NCBI RefSeq assembly: GCF_000961885.1
Contig: NZ_JZKH01000041.1
Coordinates: 1-64,000, forward strand
Source: Streptomyces rubellomurinus
GTDB taxonomy: Bacteria; Actinomycetota; Actinomycetes; Streptomycetales; Streptomycetaceae
DNA: 64,000 nucleotides
Direction of reading: 5' to 3'
The translations under genes and the position numbers were made by a program. Positions 28,118-36,968 of the stretch are shown here, one piece after another. A model generated the notes under the pieces. It did no database searches and was not told the origin of the DNA. It saw only the letters and a program-made list of their open reading frames with translations. The first letter of the stretch is position 1; each line of letters starts with the position of its first letter.

Positions 28118-29847
28118 GCGCCGCGACCGCGGTGACCAGCACCGCCACCCCGCCGCCCGTCGCGCCCACGGGCGACCACCACGACCTCGCGATCGTCCTG
28201 TTCGCGGTCATCGTCCTGGTCACCCTCGGCATCACCCTGTGGGTCGGCCGCCGGGGCGACGCCGCCGAGGACTTCTACGCCGGCGGCCGCGGCTTCACCC
28301 CGCTGCAGAACGGCTTCGCGCTCTCCGGCGACTACCTCTCCGCCGCGTCCTTCCTCGGCGTCGCCGGGCTGATCGCCCTGTACGGCTACGACGGCGTGCT
28401 CTACAGCATCGGCTTCCTGGTCGCCTGGCTGGTCGTGCTGATGCTGGTCGCCGAACTCGTCCGCAACGCCGGCCGGTACACCCTCGCCGACGTCCTCGCG
28501 CTGCGGCTGCGCCGGCGCAAGGTCCGGGCCGCGGCGGGCGGTGCCAGCGTCGTCGTGACCCTGCTCTACCTGGTCGCCCAGATGGTCGGCGCCGGCTCGC
28601 TGGTCGCCCTGCTGCTCGGCACCAACAGCTCCGGGGCCCGCACCTGGGCGATCATCGCGGTCGGCGCACTGATGATCGTCTACGTCACGGTCGGCGGGAT
28701 GAAGGCCACCACCTGGATCCAGATCGTCAAGGCCTTCCTGCTGATCGCCGGCTCGGTGCTGCTGACCGTGCTGCTGGTGGCGCGCTTCCACGGGGACCTG
28801 TTCGCGCTGATGCGCCAGGCCGCGCAGCACAGCGGTGCCGGCCACCGCTACCTCGAACCGGGCCTCAAGTACGGCGCCACCTTCACCAGCCGGCTGGACT
28901 TCTTCAGCCTGGGCCTCGCCCTGGTGCTGGGCACCGCCGGCCTGCCGCACATCCTGTCCCGCTTCTACACCGTGCCCACCGCGCGGGCCGCCCGCCGCTC
29001 CACGATGTGGGCGATCGGGCTGGTCGGCGGCTTCTACCTGATGGCCATCGTGCTCGGCCTCGGCGCCACCGCGCTGATCGGCTCGGCCGAGGTCCGGCAC
29101 GCCAACTCGGCCGGGAACACCGCCGTCCCGCTGCTCGCCCTGGTGCTCGGCGGCGGCAACGGCAGCACCGGCGGCGTGGTGCTGTTCGCCCTGATCTCGG
29201 CGATCGCCTTCGCCACCATCCTCGCCGTGGTCGCCGGGCTGACCCTGGCCTCCTCGGCGGCCTTCGCCCACGACATCTGGGCCGGGGCCTGGCGCGGCCG
29301 CCCCCGCCGCCGCCCGCTGCTGCGGCGCGGCGCGGTGCCCGGCACCCGCTCGGCCGAGGCGCCGGCCGCCGAGGAGAGCGCCGACGCCGACGCGGTCAGC
29401 GAGCGCGAGGAGGTCCGGGTGGCGCGGATCTCGGCGGTCGGGATCGGCGCGGCCGCGATCGCGATCAGCCTCTTCGCCCAGCAGCTGAACGTCGCCTTCC
29501 TGGTCGGCCTGGCCTTCGCGGTGGCCGCCTCCGCGAACCTGCCGGTGCTGCTGTACAGCCTGTTCTGGTCGCGGTTCACCGCCCGCGGCGCGGTCTGGTC
29601 GGTGTACGGCGGGCTCGTTCCGGCGATCGTGCTGGTGTTCTTCTCGCCGGTCGTCTCCGGGACGAAGGTGGCGCTCTTCCCGGGCATCGACTTCCACTGG
29701 TTCCCGCTGGAGAACCCCGGGATCGTCTCCATCCCGCTCGGCTTCCTGGCCGGCTGGCTCGGCACCGTCACCTCGCCCGAGCCCGCCGACGCGGACCGCT
29801 TCGCCGAACTGGAGGTGCGGGCCCTCACCGGTGCGGGCGCGGCCTGA
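28114..29847 (+). CDS. Sodium:solute symporter, SSS family (ActP-like)
   Basis: Inner-membrane transporter of 577 residues with 13-14 hydrophobic helices. The N-terminal segment FYAGGRGFTPLQNGFALSGDYLSAASFLGVAGLIALYGYDGVLY is the signature of the cation/acetate symporter branch. GTG 28114 overlaps the stop of the DUF485 gene (GTGA), as in yjcH-actP operons, so the two probably act together in uptake of acetate or another short monocarboxylate. An Arg-rich then acidic cytoplasmic loop at about residues 388-430 is longer than usual. Two different two-component systems flank it, a NarL type upstream on the same strand and a CitA/CitB type convergent downstream. Substrate identity is inferred from the family. 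Confidence 0.9.
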   Translation: MSAATAVTSTATPPPVAPTGDHHDLAIVLFAVIVLVTLGITLWVGRRGDAAEDFYAGGRGFTPLQNGFALSGDYLSAASFLGVAGLIALYGYDGVLYSIGFLVAWLVVLMLVAELVRNAGRYTLADVLALRLRRRKVRAAAGGASVVVTLLYLVAQMVGAGSLVALLLGTNSSGARTWAIIAVGALMIVYVTVGGMKATTWIQIVKAFLLIAGSVLLTVLLVARFHGDLFALMRQAAQHSGAGHRYLEPGLKYGATFTSRLDFFSLGLALVLGTAGLPHILSRFYTVPTARAARRSTMWAIGLVGGFYLMAIVLGLGATALIGSAEVRHANSAGNTAVPLLALVLGGGNGSTGGVVLFALISAIAFATILAVVAGLTLASSAAFAHDIWAGAWRGRPRRRPLLRRGAVPGTRSAEAPAAEESADADAVSEREEVRVARISAVGIGAAAIAISLFAQQLNVAFLVGLAFAVAASANLPVLLYSLFWSRFTARGAVWSVYGGLVPAIVLVFFSPVVSGTKVALFPGIDFHWFPLENPGIVSIPLGFLAGWLGTVTSPEPADADRFAELEVRALTGAGAA

Positions 29848-29859
29848 GCGCCGCGTCTC

Positions 29860-29897
29860 GGGGAACCCCGGCGGTCCTGGGGCCGCCGGGGTTCCCC
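29860..29897. terminator. Bidirectional terminator between symporter and convergent response regulator
   Basis: Perfect 15-base arms (29860-29874 and 29883-29897) with an 8-base loop. The symporter ends at 29847 and the minus-strand regulator ends at 29903, so the hairpin serves both. Confidence 0.85.
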
Positions 29898-29902
29898 CGT
29901 GT

Positions 29903-30589
29903 CTAGCACCGAACGGCCAGACCGTAGCGGTGCTCCGGGCGGCCGGTGTCGCCGTAGCGCAGGGTCAGCCGCAGCCGGCTGTCCCGCTCCAGCTGCTTGA
30001 GGTAGCGCTGCGCCGTCGAGCGGCTCAGGCCGGTGGCGTCGGCGACCTCCTGGGCGGACAGCGGCCGGCCCGCCCGCCGCAGCACCCCGAGCACCAGGTC
30101 GGTGGTGGGTGCCGAGTGGCCCTTGGGCAGCGGGCCGGCCGGGGCGGCGGCGCTGCGCAGGGTAGCGAACAGCCGGTCCACCTCGTCCTGGCCGGCCTCC
30201 CGGGCGGGGGCGGCCAGCGCGTGCCGCAGCTGCGCGTACGCCACCAGCTTCTCCCGCAGCCCGGCGAAGGTGAACGGCTTGACCAGGTACTGCAGCGCGC
30301 CGTGCTGCATCGCGGCGTGCACCGTGGAGACGTCCCGGGCGGCGGTCACCATCATCACGTCGCAGGACACCTGCCGCTCCCGCAGCCGGCGCACCAGCGC
30401 CAGGCCGGTCTCGTCCGGCAGGTGGTGATCGAGCAGCAGCAGGTCCACCGGGCGGCGCTCCAGCGCGGCCAGCGCCTCCCCGGCCGAGTGCGCGGTGCCG
30501 GTCACCCGGAAGCCCGGCACCTTGGCCACGTACGCGGCGTGCACGTCGGCGACCCGGAAGTCGTCGTCCACCACGAGTACGTCGATCAT
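29903..30589 (-). CDS. Response regulator, CitB/DcuR family
   Basis: Product of 228 residues. The receiver begins MIDVLVVDDDFRVADVHAAYV, with phospho-acceptor Asp54 in LLLLDHHLPDETG and conserved Lys in YLVKPFTF. The C-terminal part contains a winged helix: RPLSAQEVADATGLSRSTAQRYLKQLERD, typical of regulators paired with CitA/DcuS kinases that respond to di- and tricarboxylates. ATG 30589 follows GGAGG by 4 bases; its first A is also the last base of the kinase stop (TGATG), so the pair is translationally coupled with the kinase first. Likely targets are the divergent ABC importer or the convergent symporter, by proximity. Confidence 0.93.
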   Translation of the reverse strand: MIDVLVVDDDFRVADVHAAYVAKVPGFRVTGTAHSAGEALAALERRPVDLLLLDHHLPDETGLALVRRLRERQVSCDVMMVTAARDVSTVHAAMQHGALQYLVKPFTFAGLREKLVAYAQLRHALAAPAREAGQDEVDRLFATLRSAAAPAGPLPKGHSAPTTDLVLGVLRRAGRPLSAQEVADATGLSRSTAQRYLKQLERDSRLRLTLRYGDTGRPEHRYGLAVRC

Positions 30590-32178
30590 CACGCCTCCAC
30601 GAGCTGAGTGGTGAGCAGGGCCTCGGGCAGCTCGACGGTGAACCGGGCGCCGCCGAGCGGCCCCGCGTCGAGCACGATCCGGCCGCCGGTCCGTTCGACC
30701 AGCCGCCGCACCATCGCCAGGCCCAGCCCGCGTGGCCGGTGCGCGGGCGCGTCCTTGCTGGTCCACCCCTCCTCGAAGACCTGCTCGCGCAGCTCCTCCG
30801 GCACGCCGGGGCCGCTGTCCGCGACCTGCAGCAGCAGGGTGGAGCCGGCCGCCGCCAGGCTGACCTCCACCCGGCCGCCCCCTTCCACCGCGTCCACCGC
30901 GTTGTCGATCAGGTTGCCGAGCACCGTCACCAGCGCCCGCGCGTCCACCACCGCGTCCGGCAGGTGCGCCGCCGGGGCGAGCAGCAGCCGCACGCCGCGC
31001 TCGGCGGCCACCGCCGTCTTGCCGGCCAGCAGCGCCGCGACGTGCGGGTCCCGCACCTGTTCGGCGATCCGACCGGCCACCACGGCGTGCGAGCCGGACT
31101 GCTCCGAGATGAACGCCACCGCCTGCTCGTGCCGGCCCAGCTCCAGCAGCCCGAGCAGGGTGTGCATCCGGTTGGCGTGCTCGTGGTCCTGGGCCCGCAG
31201 CGCCTCGGTGAGGCTGCGGGTGGTGTCCAACTCGCGGACCAGGGACTCCAGTTCCGTCCGGTCGCGGAGGGTGACGACGGCGCCGTGCCCGGCCGTCGCC
31301 ATCCGGTTCACCACCAGCACCCGGTCGTCCCGGACGGCCGGCAGGTCGGTGCCGGTGATCCGCCCGGTCAGTACGTCCGCCAGTCGGCCCGGCGGCAGCA
31401 CCTCGGTGATCGGGCGGCCGGTGCTGTCCTCGGGCAGACCGAGCAGCCGGACGGCCTCGTCGTTGGCGATCCGGACCCGGCCGTGCTCGTCCAGCGCGAC
31501 CATGCCCTCGCGGATGCCGTGCAGCATCGCCTCCCGCTCGACCAGCAGCGCCGAGATGTCGGCCAGCGCGATGTTGTGGGTGCGGCGCTTCAGCCGGCGG
31601 GCCAGCGCGAGCGTGGCGACGGTGCCGGCGGCCAGGCCGGCGCCCGCGCACAGCAGGATGCCGGTGAGCATCTTCAGCAGCCGGCGGCGGATCGAGTCGT
31701 CGCTGATGCCGACCGACACCTCGCCGACGATCCGGCCGTCCGCCGTGCGCAGCGGCACCTTGCCGCGCGCGGTGCGGCCGAGCGTGCCGTCCTGGATCGC
31801 GGTGACGCTGCGGCCGCTGAGGGCGGGCTCCGGGTCGGTGCTGACCCGGTGGCCGATCCGGCCCGGGTCGGTGTGCGAGAGCCGGATCCCGGCCAGGTCG
31901 GTGACCACGACGAAGCTGGCGCCGGTGGCCAGCCGGATCTGCTCGGCGTTGCGCTGCACCGTCGCCGAGTCGCGGGCCTCGGCGGCGCGGGCGATCGCCT
32001 CGTCGGTGGCGGTGGCCTGGGCGATCGACAGCGCGCGCTGCATCGCGTCGTGGTCCAGCTCGTTGCTCACCGGGGCCAGGAACAGGCCGGCGGTCACGGC
32101 GGTGACGCCGACCGTGACGACGGTCTGGCTGAGCAGCAGCTGGGCGAAGACCCGGCGGGGCCAGCGGGGGAGCTTCAT
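30589..32178 (-). CDS. Sensor histidine kinase, CitA/DcuS family
   Basis: Product of 529 residues. Helix 1 is at about residues 12-33 and helix 2 at about 178-200; between them lies a periplasmic-type sensor domain (ASFVVVTDLAGIRLSHTDPGRIGHRVS and IVGEVSVGIS) of the sCACHE/PAS kind used by CitA and DcuS for carboxylates. A cytoplasmic PAS follows (MLHGIREGMVALDEHGRVRIANDEAVRLLGL). The histidine box is QDHEHANRMHTLLGLLELG, matching the H-E-x-x-N pattern of the family, and the ATPase part has GNLIDNAVDAV and RPRGLGLAMVRRLVERTGG. ATG 32178 is preceded by GAGGAGG with a 5-base spacer. It is divergent from a NitT/TauT ABC operon 231 bases away, a plausible target. Confidence 0.92.
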   Translation of the reverse strand: MKLPRWPRRVFAQLLLSQTVVTVGVTAVTAGLFLAPVSNELDHDAMQRALSIAQATATDEAIARAAEARDSATVQRNAEQIRLATGASFVVVTDLAGIRLSHTDPGRIGHRVSTDPEPALSGRSVTAIQDGTLGRTARGKVPLRTADGRIVGEVSVGISDDSIRRRLLKMLTGILLCAGAGLAAGTVATLALARRLKRRTHNIALADISALLVEREAMLHGIREGMVALDEHGRVRIANDEAVRLLGLPEDSTGRPITEVLPPGRLADVLTGRITGTDLPAVRDDRVLVVNRMATAGHGAVVTLRDRTELESLVRELDTTRSLTEALRAQDHEHANRMHTLLGLLELGRHEQAVAFISEQSGSHAVVAGRIAEQVRDPHVAALLAGKTAVAAERGVRLLLAPAAHLPDAVVDARALVTVLGNLIDNAVDAVEGGGRVEVSLAAAGSTLLLQVADSGPGVPEELREQVFEEGWTSKDAPAHRPRGLGLAMVRRLVERTGGRIVLDAGPLGGARFTVELPEALLTTQLVEA

Positions 32179-32409
32179 CCGGGCCTCCTCTCGGCGGCTG
32201 GTGGAGGTGGGTTCGGGTGGGTTCGGGCGGGGTCGGGACACCCTATGTTTCCGGCGTGTTTCTGTCAGCCGCGTCCCCGCAGTTGTAGCGCAAGCAAAAC
32301 GAGCAGAACACCCCTCAATGCGGAGAAGTCGCACTACGCGAAGAAGGCTCCCGCCGGGGCCGGGGCCGCTCCTACCGTTCCGGGGCAAGCACCGACCCCG
32401 GAGGAATGC

Positions 32410-33261
32410 ATGAGCGAGCGAAGCGAGGCAGGGGGCGTGAGGACGGCCCCGGCGATCGAACTGATCGGCGCGACGAAACGGTTCCGCACACCGTCCGGCG
32501 CCCTGCACACCGCCGTCCGCGATCTCGACCTGACCGTCGCCCAGGGCGAGTTCGTCGCCGTCGTCGGCCCGACCGGCTGCGGCAAGTCCACCACCCTGAC
32601 CCTGGTCAGCGGCCTGGAGGAGCCCACCGAGGGGGACGTCCGGGTGTACGGCGAGCCGGTCCGCGGGATCGGCGCCGAGGTCGGCTTCGTGTTCCAGCAG
32701 GACGCCGTCTTCCCGTGGCGCACCGTCCTGTCCAACGTGATGGCCGGCCCGCGCTTCCGCGGCGTGCCCGCCGCCGAGGCCAGGGAGCGGGCCCGGGACT
32801 GGCTCGGCCGGGTCGGCCTGGCCGCCTTCGAGGACCGCTACCCGCACCAGCTGTCCGGCGGCATGCGCAAGCGCGTCGCGCTCGCCCAGACCTTCGTCAA
32901 CGACCCGACGATCCTGCTGATGGACGAGCCGTTCTCGGCGCTGGACGTGCAGACCCGCGCCCTGATGTCCGACCAGCTGCTGGAGCTGTGGGCCGGGACG
33001 AGTTCTTCCAGGAACGCGGCGTCCGTCGTGTTCGTCACCCACGACCTGGACGAGGCCATCGCGCTCGCCGACCGGGTCGTCGTGATGACGGCCGGGCCGG
33101 CCACCGTCAAGGAGATCTTCACCGTCGACCTCCCGCGCCCGCGCACCGTGGAGGCCGTCCGACTGGAGCCGAGGTTCGTCGAGCTGTACCGCGAGATCTG
33201 GGCCTCGCTCGGCGAAGAGGTGCGCATCACCCGGGAGAGAGGAGCGGGTCGTGCCGCTTGA
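32410..33261 (+). CDS. ABC transporter ATP-binding protein, NitT/TauT family
   Basis: Product of 283 residues. Walker A is VGPTGCGKSTTL, the signature LSGGMRKRVALAQ and Walker B ILLMDEPFSALD, all intact; the Q loop (GFVFQQDAVFPW) and H loop (VVFVTHDLDEA) are canonical for the nitrate/sulfonate/taurine subfamily. ATG 32410 has GGAGG at 32400-32404, 5 bases upstream. It overlaps the permease start by 11 bases and forms an ATPase-permease-binding protein operon (32410-35221). The operon is divergent from the CitA-like kinase, which may control it. The substrate cannot be told from the ATPase. Confidence 0.93.
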   Translation: MSERSEAGGVRTAPAIELIGATKRFRTPSGALHTAVRDLDLTVAQGEFVAVVGPTGCGKSTTLTLVSGLEEPTEGDVRVYGEPVRGIGAEVGFVFQQDAVFPWRTVLSNVMAGPRFRGVPAAEARERARDWLGRVGLAAFEDRYPHQLSGGMRKRVALAQTFVNDPTILLMDEPFSALDVQTRALMSDQLLELWAGTSSSRNAASVVFVTHDLDEAIALADRVVVMTAGPATVKEIFTVDLPRPRTVEAVRLEPRFVELYREIWASLGEEVRITRERGAGRAA

Positions 33262-34114
33262 GACCGCGCCGGCCGCCGGCACCGCCGCTGTGATCAGCAG
33301 GACCGAGGCCCGCCAACGGGCGTCCCGCAACCGGAAGTTGAGCGTCTACGCGGCGCGGGCGGCCGTCCTGGTCGGCTTCCTCGGGCTCTGGGAGGCGTGC
33401 GCCCGGGGCGGCGTCATCGACCCGTTCAACTTCTCGCAGCCGTCGAAGATCTGGGACCAGATCTGGCAGTGGACCACCCACGGCACCGCGCAGGGCTCGC
33501 TCGGCGAGCAGATCGGCTACACCCTGTACGAGGCGCTGGCCGGCTGGGTGGTCGGCGTGATCGGCGGCGTGCTGCTCGGCATCACGCTCGGCCGGATCCG
33601 CTTCCTGGCCGACGTGTTCGGGCCCTACATCAAGGTGCTCAACGCCATCCCGCGCATCGTGCTCGCCCCGATCTTCCTGATCTGGTTCGGCCTCGGGCCG
33701 GCCTCCAAGGTCGCCTCCGCCGTGGTGCTGGTGTTCTTCCCGGTGTTCTTCAACGCCTTCCAGGGCGCCCGCGAGGTCGACCGCAACCTCGTCTCCAACG
33801 CCCGCATCCTCGGCGCCTCCAACCGCAAGGTCACCCTCCAGGTGGTCATCCCGGCCGCCACCACGTGGATCTTCACCAGCCTGCACGTCAGCTTCGGCTT
33901 CGCGCTGATCGGCGCCATCGTCGGCGAGTACATCGGCGCCACCAAGGGCCTGGGCCTGCTCGTCGCGGCCGCCCAGGGCACCTTCAACGCGGCCGGCGTG
34001 TACGCCGCCATGACCATCCTCGCCGTCGTCGCGCTGCTCACCGAGGGGCTGCTGACCTTCGCCGAGAAGAAGCTGTTCCGCTGGAAGCCCGCCGACGCGG
34101 GCGACGGCCGCTGA
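33251..34114 (+). CDS. ABC transporter permease, NitT/TauT family
   Basis: Product of 287 residues with about six membrane helices. The conserved coupling motif region reads VSNARILGASNRKVTLQVVIPAATTWIFTSL, matching the EAA loop of SsuC/TauC-type permeases, and IVGEYIGATKGLGLLVAAAQG near the C-terminus is also typical. GTG 33251 overlaps the ATPase gene by 11 bases and has AGAGGAG 6 bases upstream. The binding protein gene follows after 33 bases. Together they import a small organic compound or anion across the cell membrane. Confidence 0.93.
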   Translation: MPLETAPAAGTAAVISRTEARQRASRNRKLSVYAARAAVLVGFLGLWEACARGGVIDPFNFSQPSKIWDQIWQWTTHGTAQGSLGEQIGYTLYEALAGWVVGVIGGVLLGITLGRIRFLADVFGPYIKVLNAIPRIVLAPIFLIWFGLGPASKVASAVVLVFFPVFFNAFQGAREVDRNLVSNARILGASNRKVTLQVVIPAATTWIFTSLHVSFGFALIGAIVGEYIGATKGLGLLVAAAQGTFNAAGVYAAMTILAVVALLTEGLLTFAEKKLFRWKPADAGDGR

Positions 34115-34147
34115 CCACCCCTTCCACCGAAGAGAGGCACCCCCGCC

Positions 34148-35221
34148 ATGCGCCCGAACCCGACCGGCAGAGTCGCTGCCGCCGCCCTCGCCGCCGCCCT
34201 GCTCCTCCCGCTCACCGCCTGCGCCAACGACGCCGCCCGGTCCGCCCACGGCGCCGCCGCCCCGGCCGGGCAGAAGGTGGACGGACCGACCGTCAAGATC
34301 ATGGTCGGCGGCCTGGACAAGGTCATCTACCTGCCCGCCATGCTCACCCAGCGGCTCGGCTTCTTCGCCGAGGCCGGCGTCAACGTCGAGCTGATGAGCG
34401 AGCCCGCCGGCGTCAACGCCACCACCGCGCTGCTGGCCGGCGACGTCCAGGGCGCGGTCGGCTTCTACGACCACACCATCGACCTGCAGGCCAAGGGCAA
34501 GCACGTCGAGTCCGTGGTGCAGTTCTCCCAGGCCCCCGGCGAGGTCGAGATCGTCTCCGCCAAGCAGGCGGACGCGATCAGGTCCAGCGCCGACTTCAAG
34601 GGCAGGAAGCTCGGCGTCACCAGCCTCGGCTCCTCCACCGACTTCCTCACCAAGTACCTCGCGGTCAAGAACGGCACCGCCGTCAACGAGTTCAGCCCGA
34701 TCGCGGTCGGCGCCGGCCAGACCTTCATCGCCGCACTCCAGCAGGGCAGCATCGACGGCGGGATGACCACCGACCCGACCGTCGCCACCATCCTGGACAA
34801 GGGCCTCGGCAAGATCCTCTACGACCTGCGCACCCCCGAGGGCTCCCGGCAGGCGCTCGGCGGGCTCTACCCCTCGTCGGCGCTCTACATGAACACCGAC
34901 TGGGTGGAGAAGAACAAGGACACCACCCAGAAGCTCGCCAACGCCTTCGTCAAGACCCTCAAGTGGATGTCCACCCACAGCGCCCAGGAGATCGCCGCGA
35001 AGATGCCGGCCGACTACGCGCAGGGCGGCGCCGAGCAGTACGCGGCCGCGATCAAGGCGACGCTGCCGATGTTCACCACGGACGGCGTGATGCCGGCGGA
35101 CGGGCCGAAGACGGTGCTCGCGGTGCTCGCCGCCTTCCACCCGGACGTCAAGGGCAAGGAAGGGAACATCGACCTGGCCAGGACCTACACCACCGAGTTC
35201 GTCGGCAAGGCCACCGGCTGA
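34148..35221 (+). CDS. ABC transporter substrate-binding lipoprotein, NitT/TauT (NMT1-like)
   Basis: Product of 357 residues. A lipoprotein signal peptide ends in the lipobox LTAC with Cys25 as the lipidated residue. The mature protein has the NMT1/SsuA-like pattern: TVKIMVGGLDKVIYLPAMLTQRLGFFAEAGVNVELM near the start, ALLAGDVQGAVGFYDHTIDLQAKGK, then FKGRKLGVTSLGSSTDFLTKYLA and GSIDGGMTTDPTVATIL. It captures substrate outside the membrane for the permease encoded upstream. Relatives bind nitrate, sulfonates, taurine, riboflavin or thiamine precursors; the sequence alone does not decide. GAGAGG lies about 10 bases before ATG 34148. A hairpin follows the stop. Confidence 0.92.
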   Translation: MRPNPTGRVAAAALAAALLLPLTACANDAARSAHGAAAPAGQKVDGPTVKIMVGGLDKVIYLPAMLTQRLGFFAEAGVNVELMSEPAGVNATTALLAGDVQGAVGFYDHTIDLQAKGKHVESVVQFSQAPGEVEIVSAKQADAIRSSADFKGRKLGVTSLGSSTDFLTKYLAVKNGTAVNEFSPIAVGAGQTFIAALQQGSIDGGMTTDPTVATILDKGLGKILYDLRTPEGSRQALGGLYPSSALYMNTDWVEKNKDTTQKLANAFVKTLKWMSTHSAQEIAAKMPADYAQGGAEQYAAAIKATLPMFTTDGVMPADGPKTVLAVLAAFHPDVKGKEGNIDLARTYTTEFVGKATG

Positions 35222-35236
35222 GCCGGCCCGGTCGGC

Positions 35237-35268
35237 GGTCCCGCGCTCACCCCCACGGGCGCGGGGCC
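35237..35268 (+). terminator. Terminator after the NitT/TauT ABC operon
   Basis: Ten-base arms (35237-35246 and 35259-35268) pair with one G-U type mismatch around a 12-base loop. It begins 16 bases after the stop of the binding protein gene and precedes the convergent Suc/Fer gene. Confidence 0.6.
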
Positions 35269-35312
35269 GCTCCCGCTCTCGGACGACCCCGCCGGTCGGA
35301 CACCCCCGCTGG

Positions 35313-36215
35313 TCAGACGCCCCGGACGGACAGCACGTCCATCCGGGACGGCGTCACGGGCGCCTTGCCGCAGCTCTCCGGGCGCGGCGGCGAGCTGAAC
35401 GCCTCGATCACGTCCACCTCCCATGCCCGGCCGTCCTGGTGCAGCACCCCGACCAGCCAGCGGCCCTCGCCGTCCGGGCGCTGCGTCACCGTCAGCACGT
35501 CCACCGCGGTCTCGCCGGTCGCCAGCCGCACCGCGTGCTCGGCCGCCTGGCCCGGGCGCCCCCAGCCCGAACAGCCGCGCGACCACTCCGGCACCATCCG
35601 CCCGGCCGCCGTCGCGGCCAGCACCTCCTTCGCGGTCACCGGGGTCAGCCGCCCGTACGCGTAGCCGTACGGCAGCACCAGCATGGTGGGGGCGAAGCGG
35701 TGCCCGCCCAGGTGGGTGACCTCCCACACCTCGCTGTGCGCGGCCGCCGCCAGCTCCGCCGCGAGCGGGCGGCCCTGCAGCGCGCAGCAGCGGTCCCGGC
35801 GGCCGTTGGTGCACACCAGGGCCACCGGGCCGCCGACGTGCTCGGTCCCGAAGCCGGTGTGGTCGCCGCTGCCCAGTGCCGTGAAGTCCAGTTCCAGCAG
35901 CTCCGCCGGGTCGGTGACCTGCGCCCGGCGCACCCAGCCGCGGCCCGGCACGGTGTGCGCCACGATGACCTCGTGCCGCGTGGTCGGCAGGCAGTCCGCG
36001 TGCCGGCCCGGCCGCCGGATCAGCCCCACCCGCACGCCGGTGCCCGCCGCGGCCGCGTCCAGCGCGCGCCCGGTCGCCCGGTCGAGGTGGCTCTCGCCGA
36101 GCGCCTTCGCGCCCCACGGGCCGTCCTGCTCGATCAGCAGCCAGGTGCTGGCCACTGCCGCCGTGGCGGCCAGCGGTTCCGACAGTTCGCGCGACGCGCT
36201 CGCACAGGTGCTCAC
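35313..36215 (-). CDS. Sucrase/ferredoxin-like (Suc/Fer-like) family protein
   Basis: Product of 300 residues. The central region VALVCTNGRRDRCCALQGRPLAAEL and HLGGHRFAPTMLVLPYGYAYGRL matches the Suc/Fer-like family, whose C-terminal half is a thioredoxin-fold ferredoxin-like domain; Cys residues in CTNGRRDRCC and the His-Gly-Gly-His motif are consistent with cluster or metal binding. The N-terminus (TWLLIEQDGPWGAKALGES) is also typical. Physiological function in bacteria is unknown. The GTG start at 36215 has only a weak ribosome site. It follows the type VII-like operon on the same strand after 48 bases and could be read through from it, but it belongs to the conserved chromosome in my recollection. 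Confidence 0.85.
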   Translation of the reverse strand: MSTCASASRELSEPLAATAAVASTWLLIEQDGPWGAKALGESHLDRATGRALDAAAAGTGVRVGLIRRPGRHADCLPTTRHEVIVAHTVPGRGWVRRAQVTDPAELLELDFTALGSGDHTGFGTEHVGGPVALVCTNGRRDRCCALQGRPLAAELAAAAHSEVWEVTHLGGHRFAPTMLVLPYGYAYGRLTPVTAKEVLAATAAGRMVPEWSRGCSGWGRPGQAAEHAVRLATGETAVDVLTVTQRPDGEGRWLVGVLHQDGRAWEVDVIEAFSSPPRPESCGKAPVTPSRMDVLSVRGV

Positions 36216-36263
36216 CGGCGCAAGGCTACCCGCAGCCCTCGGCCGGGCCGGGCCTGACCCGCC

Positions 36264-36959
36264 TCAGCCGAAGGCGGCCCGGACGCGCGCGGCCAGCTCC
36301 TCGTCGGGCGGCTCGACGGGCCCGGTCGCGTACGGGAGGTCGGCGAACTCCAGGTACAGGTTGCGCACGACGCCCGCGAACAGCTCCGAGTACAGCTCCC
36401 ACTCCTCGGGGCACGGGGTGCTCAGCTCCAGCGTCAGCAGCTCGGTCTCGTTCGGTAGCGGCAGGTGTACCTGGATGAGCGAGACGGTCGGCTCGCGGCC
36501 GTCGTCGAGCGGCGCGTTCGCGGGCAGGGCGTCGATCACCGCCACCGCCCGTCCGGCGGGCAGGTCGATCGCGGTCACCTCCGCGCCCGGGCGGGCACGG
36601 GCGAGCCGGGCGAGCAGGAAGTCCACCGCGCCCGGGAGGTCGGTGCCGACCAGCGGGCAGACCGAGGCGGTGATCGCCGCCGAACTCGGGCGGCCGTCCA
36701 CCTCCGCCAGGCACACGCCGGCGTAGATCACCCCGGCCGCGCCCATCGGCGGGATCAGCTCGGCGAGCAGGGCGGCCCAGCCCAGCCGCACCTCCGCCGG
36801 GTCGGCGGCCAGCACCTCGCAGGCCAACTCCCAGAGTTCGGCGGCCACTTGGTCCTCGGTGCCGAACACCGGGAGGTCGTGGAAGGCGGGCGGGACGACG
36901 AACCGGATCTGCAGCTGCGAGGTCTCGTCGGAGCCTGCCGCGATCGGCGTGCCGGGCAT
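36264..36959 (-). CDS. Hypothetical protein, last gene of the type VII-like operon
   Basis: Product of 231 residues, soluble, no signal peptide, Glu/Asp-rich. I do not recognise the family with certainty. The C-terminal part (PTVSLIQVHLPLPNETELLTLELSTPCPEEWELYSELFAGVVRNL) has the beta-hairpin then helix pattern seen in Mog1/PsbP- or LpqN-like proteins, which also occur beside type VII secretion genes, but this is a weak inference. The ATG at 36959 has GAGGGA 5 bases upstream, overlapping the stop of the preceding gene; the two genes are 9 bases apart. It could be a chaperone or immunity-like partner of the operon's secreted protein. No key motif supports a choice. Confidence 0.75.
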   Translation of the reverse strand: MPGTPIAAGSDETSQLQIRFVVPPAFHDLPVFGTEDQVAAELWELACEVLAADPAEVRLGWAALLAELIPPMGAAGVIYAGVCLAEVDGRPSSAAITASVCPLVGTDLPGAVDFLLARLARARPGAEVTAIDLPAGRAVAVIDALPANAPLDDGREPTVSLIQVHLPLPNETELLTLELSTPCPEEWELYSELFAGVVRNLYLEFADLPYATGPVEPPDEELAARVRAAFG

Positions 36960-36968
36960 GGCGCTCCC

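Noticed and set aside
32179..33330. N-terminal extension of the CitA-like kinase frame
   Set aside because: It runs antisense to the ABC ATPase gene; ATG 32178 with GAGGAGG is the clear start.
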